A DNA stretch of 64,000 bases, from assembly GCA_013397455.1 (NCBI GenBank), contig VYZB01000275.1, positions 607,978 to 671,977 on the forward strand. Reading direction: 5' to 3'. The position numbers and the translations under genes were made by a program. Within the stretch, counting starts at the first letter, position 1, and every line of letters begins with the position of its first letter. Of this stretch, positions 1 through 10,222 are shown one piece after another. Source of the stretch: Crotophaga sulcirostris (Eukaryota > Chordata > Aves > Cuculiformes > Crotophagidae). The notes under the pieces are model-generated. The model was not told the DNA's origin and searched no databases. It saw nothing but the letters and a program-made list of their open reading frames with translations.

Positions 1-2130
1 TATCCTAGCTGTGGCTCCACCTGCAGATTTCAAGAGGATTTAGGGAGAACGTTTTTGTGTGTTTGTGCCTCAGTTTACTTATGGAGCCCCAAGGGTACTC
101 TGAGAATTATTCAGTTGATGTTTGGGAGGGGGATTGTGTGTCTTGTGGTACTTTTAAGACATGTAAGAACCAAATGTTATTACTCCCTAGAATTTAGCTG
201 AATTGTATTCAAGCTGAGCATAGCCTGTGGCGGTAGGTATTTGTAAAATCTGAGACTTGAAGACAGAAAACTAAATAACAGAAAAGCACCCCAGAACATC
301 AAAACTTACTAATGCTTCCGGTCAGCTTTGTAGTGCTGCAAGTTTGAGCAAGCCAGGATTATTTCCCTTTCTCTTCTGTGTTTCAGTAACTATAGCAAGC
401 ACAGAAAGAGGAAACAACTTTGATCAAAACATTTTTCAGCTTTCTCTAACAAAACTGATAGTGCCTGGCAGGGTGTCATCGTACAGTTATTTCATCTGCC
501 CCAAAATACTTTCGTCAAGTTCTGAAAGTACTGAGTGACCTGTGTGCACCAGGCTCAAAGCTCTTGCTCTGAGTCTTCGACTGCCCTTTGAAGATTCTGC
601 AGCACTTTCACAGTAGTCTCTTTCTTTTTGGATTGCCCACCAATTTTTTTCTCCTTCGGTAGCAGGCACACATTTTCTAGGAATTTTTCTTCTTTAGCCT
701 ATCGAACCACCTGAAAGAAAGAAGAAATATCTTTTGTCTGTATTGTGGCAGAGATCATCGATTTTGCTGAGAAAACGGAGAATTATGTTTACCGCCTTTC
801 ACTAATGGCCCAGAATAGATAGGAAAACTTGTGTACCCAACAAATGGAAGAAAATGCCTGGTTTTCAGTAGATATTAGTCAGGTTTTCATTCTTTTTGAC
901 AATCTTATTTAACTGACTTAATATTGGATCTCAATTCCAGCCAAATTTTTAAAAATTAGGTATTTAATGACTGCCCCATCATTTCTCTCTGTATAGCTTC
1001 CCATACATGAAAGGTCATTGTCAATCAGACCGTACCATTTGGCATGAAGATGAATGTAGAAGCTAAAGAGGATTTAAAAATACATGATCTGGCATTTGAA
1101 ACTGAAGTCTGGGAGTTGAGTCCTGCTTTCATGCCTTTACCTGCTAGTGACTTAGCTCTTTGTTTCTTAAGAGATATGTTTACAGATTTAATAGTCTTTT
1201 TTTTTTTCCTAGCGTATGGCAATAGGGAAAGTCCTGCAGAGGCTGAGTCAAATTTTAGGTAGGTGAAAGAAGTGATGCTACCACTCTCCTTAGAGACATC
1301 CATGTGCAGCAAGTATATAAAATAGGATTAATGGTCTCTGCACCCCACAGAACCTGAAAGAGGAGTTTTTTACCTAAAAATTCTTGGCAGGGCTGTCTGG
1401 TCCCCTTGTTTCTTATTATTGACTGTAGAAAGAAGGGAAAGTGGCTGGATTACTAATGTGGTACTTACCGAGGCTTCTGTAGCTCAGTAAAATCAGTCTG
1501 AGTGTTACTGCCTTAATTTTCCCATCTGTGAAACATGGGTTATGTCTCACAGTGGAATCATGATTCTTACCACTTCTGCATTCAGAATGCCTGGAGAAAG
1601 AAGGCCAAGTTAAAAGACAAGGTGGTATTCTAATCAGTGTGTTGTCTGCAATATACAACCTGAAAGTATTACACAGATACTTATGTGGACTTACACAGCG
1701 TGAAAGTGTAGCACAGAAAAATAAGTTTGCACTAGGTGTCTTATGAGTAATATTTTTTTGTGCAGTAATGCTTTTAAGTGTTATTCTTGGGCATCTCTAG
1801 GAACCAGTTAAATGTTTCCAGTCAATCTTGAAAATATACATTTTAATGTGCACAGCAAAGGTGAAGGATCTTTATTTATGATTTGAATATTTGCAAGCAG
1901 GTAGGGCTCTGTGCGTAGTCGCTGCATCTGCTGGCTCACTATTTTGTCAATAGCTGCTCACTTTTGCTAATTGCATTAACCTGTAAAATAATAAGTTAAA
2001 AAGTCTATTACTTTATTAGGCATCATTAAACAGTCAGCCAGCCTGCAGCATCACCTAATTGTTCTTATAAACTTTATAAAAAATGACAAATTTCGGAACT
2101 TCAGAGCTTTGTATGAAATGAAACCTGTCA
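1..2130 (+). other. Unique intronic sequence
   Basis: AT-rich sequence with no recognisable gene, RNA or transposon apart from the possible MIR piece at 1505-1560. The short open frames on both strands (up to 95 codons, 1025-1312) have no recognisable motif and overlap each other. Confidence 0.6.
1505..1560 (+). repeat. Probable MIR (CORE-SINE) remnant
   Basis: ACTGCCTTAATTTTCCCATCTGTGAAACATGGGTTAT resembles the MIR segment GCCTCAGTTTCCCCATCTGTAAAATGGGGATAAT. It is short and diverged; a profile search would be needed to be sure. Confidence 0.4.
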
Positions 2131-2370
2131 GAATCATGGAATAATAGAATGATTTGGGTTGGAAGGGACGTTAAAGACCATCCATTTCCAACCTCCCTAC
2201 CATGGGCAGGAACACCTCCCACTACATCAGGTTGCTAAGAGCCTCATCCAGCCTTGCCTTGAACACCTCCAGGGATGGGACTTCGACAGATTTTTTGGGC
2301 AACCTGTTCCAGTGCCTCAGTAAAAAATTTCTTCCCAATATCTAATCTAAATCTCCCCTCTTTCATGCTA
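2131..2370 (-). mobile_element. CR1 LINE fragment, 3' end
   Basis: Read on the + strand it begins with the inverted CR1 terminus (AATCATGGAATAATAGAATG), then GGTTGGAAGGGAC, CACCTCCAGGGATGGGA and GGGCAACCTGTTCCAGTGCCT, all standard CR1 3'-region blocks. The element lies on the minus strand, is strongly 5'-truncated as is usual for CR1, and no longer has an open frame. CR1 is the dominant non-LTR retrotransposon of birds. Confidence 0.9.
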
Positions 2371-3640
2371 TCCATTTGTATTTCTCTGGAATCACACCAG
2401 ACTCCCTTCTGACATTCTTGGGGTTTCTATGCTTCCAGTGCTATTTGTTTTACAATTTCCTTTATTAATTTTATTCGTCTTGCCAGCTATGTGGTTTGGA
2501 TTGTAGTGAATGTATTAAGATAGTTCAAAAAAAGATGGAGAGTATCAGGGTGATGAGATTCTGGGAAAACCTCATTGAGGATATCAGAAAAATATTTTTT
2601 TTACTCTATTGAGCCATATAGCTTGGAGATTATTTGTAAGTTTGAGATCTTCACTGGCAGTTCTTGGACTTTGAAGCACATCATTATGTAGATAGACTGG
2701 TGGTGTCTGACCGTCTTATCAGGCTTTTAAGGTGTTTAAAATGTGGACTTGGACCTTTGGAATCAAACTGGCCAACAGCTACCAGTCAGTAGCTTTTGTC
2801 TCAGGTTGTTTGTAATTTAGTCTCGGTCTTTCAAGTTGTTTGAGCAGGAAGTGGCTCAAACTGCACTTTTAGCATTCACTCGTGGTTTTTTTCTTTTTTT
2901 CGCGTGCAGTAACTTCTCCTATGGAAGCAGAACTAAAGGGTCTGTGAGAGGCTGACATAATTGGTCCTCACAGATCCTACACTGAACCCTGTATTTCTGT
3001 AACAGCATTTCCTTAGGGGCTGCTAAAAGATTTCTGTAACTTCAACCACTGAGATGTGATGTTGTGGATGACTCCTACTTTTATACTAGCACATCTAATT
3101 GCATATCTTAGAGTAGAGGGTGCTACTGTGTAGAAACTTTTCCCTTCAAATGTGTGTCAGCTTGTTTTAGTTTTCTCTTTTGTGGTCTTGACATGCATAT
3201 GTAATATCAACTCTTACTTCAGAATAACTTTGTGATGTTTAAAGTACGAGCTGAGTTTGCAATTTGATATAGAGCTTTCTCTTCTGTTTTCAGGTACAGA
3301 AAAATCAAGTATCTACTTTCTTAGGATGCCTACTTTTTCAAGCACTATAAAATATCATTCACTCATTCCTACATGCAGTATGTTGTTATATGCAGAGAAC
3401 AAAAATCTCAATCCCTAATTACTGCAAATTATCCTTTGTAGCAAAGTGGGACAGGTTTTCTGAATGAGATCTCAGATCATCTGATGGTGTTTTAGCCTCT
3501 ACAAGAGAGTTGTTCTTCACTAGTAGGTGGCTCATAATTTATCAAAACCAAAAGGCTTGGATGCTTTCTATCCTGTCACATAAGACTGAGCTGCTGGTGT
3601 GGTGCATGAGATAAGGTTATGCTGCCCCTGGAAAAAGAAT
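2371..3640 (+). other. Unique intronic sequence between CR1 copies
   Basis: I see no feature here beyond short T-runs. Confidence 0.6.
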
Positions 3641-3925
3641 TCATAGAATCATAGAATAATCTGGTTGGAAAAGACCTTTGAGATCATTGAGTCCAGCCAT
3701 ACCTGTCCACTTACTGAACCATATCCCTGAGAAACTCGTCTACCCATCTTTTAAACACCTCCAGGGATGGTGACTCAACCACTTCCCTGGGCAGCCTCTG
3801 CCAGTGCCTGACCACCCTTTCAGTAAAGAAATTTTTCCTCATGTCTAGTCTGAACCTCCCCTGGCACAACTTGTGACCATTTCCCCTCATCCTATCACCT
3901 GTCACTTGGGAGAATTTTTTCATAT
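3641..3925 (-). mobile_element. CR1 LINE fragment with ORF2 C-terminus
   Basis: The + strand begins TCATAGAATCATAGAATAAT, the inverted CR1 3' terminus, so the 3' end is intact. The minus-strand frame 3923-3711 still reads the last ~65 codons of CR1 ORF2: [17 protein letters not shown], the block [16 protein letters not shown] and a terminal LRDMV, then a stop. The element is truncated upstream. The intact short frame suggests it is younger than its neighbours at 3985 and 4245. It is a retrotransposon remnant, not a host gene. Confidence 0.92.
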
Positions 3926-3984
3926 TCTCTGATATTTCAGTTTCATCTCCTCATGCTATCAGTAGTACTAATGCTAGTAGTAAT

Positions 3985-4190
3985 AGGATCACGTGATAAC
4001 TCAGGCTGGAACATCCTTCAGGAGGTCCCTAGTCCAACTGCCTGCTGAGAACTGGGTTAGCTGCGAGATCAGACCAGGTTGCTCATGGTTTGATATAGCT
4101 GGGTTTTGGCAACCTCCAAAGATGGAGATTGCATAGTGTTTCAGTGGATGACTGTCCTCATGGGGAAAATATTTTCCATTTTGCACAGCA
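3985..4190 (-). mobile_element. Old CR1 LINE fragment
   Basis: Several blocks are recognisable in inverted orientation: GGAGGTCCCTAGTCCAACTGCCTGCT, then a degraded AGGTTGCTCA, then AACCTCCAAAGATGGAGA. They correspond to the non-coding 3' part and the end of ORF2 of older CR1 subfamilies. The divergence is clearly greater than at 3641-3925, and the two copies are separated by about 60 bp, so they are independent insertions. Confidence 0.75.
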
Positions 4191-4244
4191 AGTTACTCTT
4201 CTTTTAAGTTACATATGCTGTTTGTTGTCTTCCCACCATTGTGC

Positions 4245-4315
4245 CATGCAAGGAACTTGGTCTCATTCAGCCTGAAAAGGAGAAGGCTTCAGAGGAACCT
4301 TCACATAGTTTTGAG
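4245..4315 (+). mobile_element. Short CR1 fragment (ORF2 region)
   Basis: TCATTCAGCCTGAAAAGGAGAAGGCTTCAGAGGAACCTT resembles the CR1 stretch encoding [12 protein letters not shown] (consensus TTCAGCCTGGAGAAGAGAAGGCT). The orientation is opposite to the three CR1 pieces just upstream. The similarity is short, so confidence is limited. Confidence 0.5.
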
Positions 4316-7300
4316 AGACTATTGAGAAAACAAGGCTAAGTTCTTAAAATGGTAGATATTCCCATGCCGTTTTGTCATTGAAAGTTGGTTCACTTTTTGA
4401 GAAGTCTTTGGAAGAAAATATTTTGAAGAAAAGTGAATAAATTCTGCTGATGAGCCGTATTTCTGAATTTAAGGATTCTGCCCCATCCTTCTAGTGTTTG
4501 ACTTAGGGAATCTATTCTGCATTGCATGACATCTTGCCCATCTCATGACTGAGGTTGCATGCATTGCCTTAGTCTTTTGAGCATCCATAATCCATTGGCA
4601 GTGTACTAATAGATGCAGTGAGACTTGTTCTGCTCCAGGTTTTCTAAACAGATATAACAGGTTTTCCCCCTCAATTGCTAACACTTATGTATGCGAAAAT
4701 AAGAATGGTTGTCTCAATTTTTGCATATGTCTCAATTCACTCTCCGATAGCTGTCTCATGTGAACTTACTGCCTGAAGTTATACAAATCGCTGCTACAAA
4801 TGGTTAACGCTTAAGGAAATGGGGAAATTGTTTGGTGTTCAGACAGTACTTATCAGTCTGGGTAGGAAGTACACAAAAACTTGTTTCATTGTAAAGCAGA
4901 GTAGGACCCAAAGGCAAAGAATTGCAGCAGTGTTCTCTAGCTATTTAATAACTCTTTCTTTTTTTGAAAAAAAAGAAAAAAAGTCTGCCAATAAATACGC
5001 ATCTTTTTGAGCTGATTTTTTAAAAAATCATTTTGGACTCTGCTGTTATTTCCTTGTTGCATATCTCCAGGTTTCTGCATTTTTTTTCTATGATGTTAAC
5101 AGAGAAATAAAAGCGGATTATTAGTCCAGGATGACTCTCTAACTTGTAATTTCTCGATTTTACATGACCCTGTTCCCCCAGCAAGGCAGATTACATAGGT
5201 ACTAAATGCAGACCTAGATGAAGCAAACTTCTGCAATATTTTATTTCTGATCAGAAGAAAAATGTGTGCATGTAGTAATTTAATGAAAAGAATATCCTTT
5301 CCAGTCCTTCCAAATGCCTTGCTGCATTTCTTATTTTGGGGTGTTTGTTACTGTTGCTAATGCTACTTGCATACCTGCAAATTTCACAAAACCAGAGCAA
5401 CTTCTTAATCAAAAAAAGTTTGTCTTCTGAATCTGGAGAGTCATGAAAGTAAGGAGTGGGGAATAGAGTAAAGAGAGGATTTGTGTTTTATGGGAAAATA
5501 TTTTCCAGGATAGAGACGGGTGCTTCTGTTCCTGGAGCAATGCTTATTAGCCAGACTATGATGCATTTGAACTTAAGATGTGACTGAAAAACAGCATTAA
5601 ATCTTTCATTAAAGCTATTTAAACTTCAACTGTTTAAACTTCAGCACTGCCTATGTAAAAGCATATGATCAGCTTTACAGGACCAAACTAAATGACCTAA
5701 CCTAGTAGCCCGTCTTCCACAGAAGCCCATACAAAATGTATAAGTAAAAATAAACAAAATCATGGTTAAATTGCTGAAGGATTATCTTCCCCCACCACCA
5801 CCCCCGTAGGCTCTCCCACATGTTTTCAAACTATAAAATACTATCCAAGCCTGAAGTTGCATCTACTATAAGTTTGTCTTAAATAGCTTTTGTTGGATTT
5901 CTTTTCCACCAGGGAAGAATTCAGTGGGTCCTTCCATGTCCTCATATACTGTGCTATTTTGAGAGAGAAGAGCTAGGTGTATTGTCATGGTATCACTGTT
6001 TGCTGCTACATTATTATACCCTCCCGTACATTAATAGTACTGAGCTATTAGCATCATCCCACACATTCTGTATTTATGCCAGCATGGTGAATCAAAAAAA
6101 CATCTGCCTGGGAGGTAGAAATGTGTTTTTATGTATGAATGCGTAAACATGAAAACTCTACACCTTCTGATTTGAATTCACACCAGAGAGCACGGGAGAG
6201 ACCTGTGAATGTCTGCAGTTGGGAACTGGCCTTTGTGCAAATCCTATGTGAGAGGGTTGGTAGGGTTAAGGTGTCTGTCCACATCAGTGTTAACGAAGAG
6301 GAAAACTGACAAAGCAACTGCTTCCTCCAAGAGTAAAACTACAGATGCTGTGACACTGAGATACACATGCTGTGTATTTCATCAGCATCCATGAACTACT
6401 CTGTCATTAATTTAGGTCAGTGTAGCATTGTTTGAATTTAAGATTCAACACAGGGAATTTTTAAGGTAACAGTGATCCTTCCCATTTTATTCTCTTTTTT
6501 TTTAACAGCCATTTTTCAGATTTGAAATATTTTAATTTTGTCCATTCAGGATGAATGGTATATGTTAGGCATGGCAGCTCCTGATTGGCATTCAGCTCGA
6601 CAGCATTGATGAAGAGATACGAGACAGGAAAAAGCTGGTTTAAAATAAACCCGGACATCTTCTTGAACATTTTTACATTCAGAGACGTGGAGCTACCTAA
6701 ACTTCTCAGAACACATTGAGCTTTTAGTAAATAACTTAATAGGCTCAGGGGTCACAGTGATCCTCTTGTAGATACTGTGAAGTTTTCTGGCAGCTGACAC
6801 ACCCACAGCAATGCAGGAATCTCAGTCGATGAAAGCAGAATTAACCTCTTGACAGATGCGTGTTATAATGGCATCTTTGGACAGGTTTGGATGTACAGAA
6901 GAGCTCACATGCTCTATAAGGAACTTACTTTATGCCACAATTACTGGACTTCTTTTGAAAGGTACCAACGATAAAATCAGGTCTCCCAGAGTTGGCTACA
7001 TAGCCTTTCAGGAAAAACCCAGGGCTCTGTCGCTCGGATCTGCCCAGAGCTTGCATTATTAAGAGTGAGATGGACATAGAATTCCCTAAAAATGAATAAA
7101 ATTCCCTTTCCTCTTTAACCACAACTCTCCCGTATCTTTTTAGGCATTTTAAAAAATTGCATTATATATCAAAACAGAATCTTTACCAGAAACCTGGCAG
7201 ATAGAAAATCTTACAGCCAGTGAGGATGCTGTACAGAGTTGTAAGTATTTAGCAACATCACAGTAGCCTTGTTTCACATTTGCAATTAATACACGTCTGT

Positions 7301-9243
7301 GTTTGCATTTGTTATAGGACTCTTGACAGCACCAACATAACAAGAAAAATGAACAACCTGAGTAATAAATCTCTGGAGGCATTCAGCAAGTGCCATAGGG
7401 CTCATTAATCTTGATTATTCCCCATAATAGATAACTTCACAAATCATCTATTCTCCCCAATCATGCACATAAGGATAATGTATATATAATAGCCTCCTGT
7501 ACTGTAAAACCCCAAATAGAATTTCATTTTTTAAGTATAAGTCTTGACAAATGCAAGACAAATATTTATAGAAAAGGGATGGGTATGAATAACAATGAAC
7601 TGGACTGAAACAAGTGGGGCAGAGACTGTTGTGAAAAGAAGGTGACATCTTTTCTGGGTTTTGGGTTTGGTGTTGCCCCTTCCACCCTCCTACTTATGAT
7701 GTCTCTATTTGAATCAAGGAATTCATTTATTTATAGCCTGAAGTAGGTGGGATTTTCTTCCTAAGAGTTTTGGCGAGGGAGATAAAGAAGTCTGCAGCTG
7801 CAGCCTTCATGCATGCTCTTTAAAGAATGTAGACAGGGGAAAATAAGAGCCACTGAGAAATATTCTGAATTCCAAACAATTTAGTGTTTGTGATTTATAC
7901 TACTGATTCCTTCTTTTTCTTGTACTCTTCCCAAAGCCTTCCTTTGAGAAGTGCCAGACTTGTAAAAGAGAACCATAGTTCTGGTCTGATGTGGTCTTCA
8001 CCTGTTTATCAGATTTTCTCAGCTACAGCTTAAATATGCCAGTGCAGCATAAGAGATCTGTGAAAGGCATCACATTTAGAGTAAGGCAGTTTATGATCCT
8101 TTCAGTAAGAGTAACAGACTGCAGGCTGTGCTTCATCTCAGAAATACCGTGATTATCTTAAAGTTAGTTGTGCAAAGAGAAGAAAATATAGGATGCATAT
8201 TAACTTTTAAAAAATATATAAAATATTCTGGATTTAATGCAATTGGTATTAAAAAAGGATAGGCTAAGTGGAGTGAGGAGAAAAACAGAAGAACTTCTTT
8301 TTTTTCCATAGAAGTGGACCAGTACCTTTTATATCTTCGTAATTGTAGTGACCTTAACCTGTTGCTTAAGAGTGAGTCCTGCTGATTGAAGTTTCAGAAG
8401 TGTAAAGCTGTATTCACAGCTGTTCCTTCTTCTTATGAAGTATAAAGCATAAAATTTGATTGCCCTCATCTTTGCCCACATTCCCATTTTGCCACCTTTT
8501 TTCGCCCTCCCTCCCTACATGTGTCCAAATGCTCTCAAAACCCCAGGATTGTGGTTTGTGACCTGGGGCACCAAAATAGCAGTTTTGTGTGAGTGGAAAG
8601 GATTTAAAAGAGTAACAATTGAACTGCTTTAGGTAAGATTTCTTCTTCTTGTTCACTGTCCCTCCTCCACCCTTTATAACAAGTACTCAGGATTCATTTT
8701 CCTTAAAATTTAATAGAAAAGAGAACGTGTCTGATCTTTCCGAGCTGAAAAAAAGCACAACCTGAGATTTGCATCCATTTCTTTTTCCAAGATATGGTGT
8801 GCAAATCACTTGAGCAATTTTGCTGCTTTAATTCTTTTGCATGTGAATGCAAACCATATCTATGAAGTATCAAAGTCCTTTAATAGCCTACATTGCAGGT
8901 TGTGTCTCTGTTACTAAATACATACACATTAATCATATCCACAGGCAAAATAGCTTCTGGCACAGAGGTAAAGAATGGGTTTTACCTCTAAGAAATTTTT
9001 AAAATGGGAGAAAAAATATTGAAAATATTCACCATCTTATAACTTTGATTAGATGGTTGCAGGATCCTGTAGATCTGGCTTTTGTGGTTCGACCCATTTT
9101 TCTTCAGAACTCTGCAAAGAACTTTCTAAGACAGCGTCAAACAGTAGTGCATTTCAGCTTGAAATTTTTCTTTGATATCAGTTTGAAATAGAGTTTCAGA
9201 ATCAGGATAAATGAGTTGTCTTCCTAGCTTGTCTGAGAAAAAT
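4316..9243 (+). other. Unique intronic sequence
   Basis: Nearly 5 kb without recognisable genes or transposons. It includes a short direct repeat, TTTAAACTTCA, at about 5618 and 5633, and the inverted repeat at 8790-8861. The open frames are under 81 codons and lack any family signature. Confidence 0.6.
8790..8861. repeat. Imperfect inverted repeat, 72 bp span
   Basis: AGATATGGTGTGCA (8790-8803) and TGCAAACCATATCT (8848-8861) are complementary at 13 of 14 positions, and partial pairing seems to continue inward. The loop contains AGCAATTTTGCT, itself a small hairpin. Confidence 0.8.
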
Positions 9244-9352
9244 TCAAGTAACTCCCTTAAATCTCTCTTGGCCTCAGTTTCTCCCTGTATAAAAGTATAC
9301 TAATAATCCTTCACCATCTTTGTAAAATGTTCCACAGTCTTCTGATGAAAGG
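9244..9352 (+). repeat. MIR (CORE-SINE) remnant
   Basis: CAAGTAACTCCCTTAAATCTCTCTTGGCCTCAGTTTCTCC and the following TGTATAAAAG ... TAATAATCC track the MIR 3' half (CAAGTTACTTAACCTCTCTG, CCTCAGTTTCC, TGTAAAATG, ATAATAAT). The end, TTTGTAAAATG ... TCTGATGAAAGG, fits the tail of MIR-like elements of amniotes. MIR is ancient and rare in birds. Confidence 0.65.
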
Positions 9353-9892
9353 AATTATTTTAAGTTCAAAGTGTTACTCTTAATGAAAGAATGAACTTGC
9401 TTATTCTTGAAAAAATACATTATAGAAACATCAAAGAGATGTTTGTACCAAGTGGTAGTCTGCCACAAGGTGCTTCTGTGTCTCAATTAGCGATATTTTC
9501 TCATTCACTTCTTCCTGAAAAGAAGTGATCTGGATCCCACGTGACACAATTCCATCAATGTCAATATGTGCAGTAGAACTAAGTACAATAATTTTCATTG
9601 GCCGTAATTTCCTATTCTGTCCAAACAGTTAGCATGCCAGTGGATGCAAGATGATGTGCAGTCCCTTGTTACTATTCTCCTCCCACTGTCTTGCCTGGCA
9701 GATTCCTTCAAAGAGCACGGAGTCAGTGCTGGAGAGCCACTAGTGTTTCCTGGTACAGGTTGTGATCCAATGAGTTTCTGGCTGCTTTTCATGCTTGGAC
9801 TCATCTTTAGATACTGCCACTTGCAATCACCTCCAAAAGTGGGAGTATCCTGATCTTTTCTTGGGAGAAATTATCAAAATTTTGGGATTGTT

Positions 9893-10222
9893 TCTGTAAA
9901 AGTAGAGATCTCCCCTCAGCCTCCTCTTCTCCAGACTAAACAACCACAGTTCCCTCAGCCGCTCCTCGTAAGGCTTCTGCTTCAGACCTTTCATCAGCTT
10001 CATTGCCCTTCTCTGGTCATACTCCAGCACATCAATGTCTTTCTTGTAGTGAGGGGCCCAAAACTGAACACAGTATTCAAGGTGTGGCCTCACCAATGGT
10101 GAGTACAGGCGCACAATCACTTCCCTGGTCCTCCTGAACACACTATTTCTGATACAAGCCAGGATGTTGTTGGCCTTCTTGGGCTCCTGGGAACACTGCT
10201 GATTCACATTCAGCCAACTGTC
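9893..10222 (-). mobile_element. CR1 LINE fragment, reverse transcriptase C-terminal part
   Basis: The minus-strand frame 10207-9827 is open for 126 codons. It contains the CR1 ORF2 blocks [40 protein letters not shown] and [20 protein letters not shown]. Similarity starts around CTGAATGTGAATCAGCAGTG (minus sense) at 10222 and fades after RGDL near 9893; the last ~22 residues of the frame are not CR1-like. Unlike most copies in the window this piece lacks the 3' terminus, so it is broken at both ends. The frame is a leftover of the transposon and should not be annotated as a host gene. Confidence 0.92.

Noticed and set aside
9827..10207. 126-codon minus-strand open frame
   Set aside because: It is the C-terminal part of CR1 ORF2 ([21 protein letters not shown]), a retrotransposon remnant and not a host gene.
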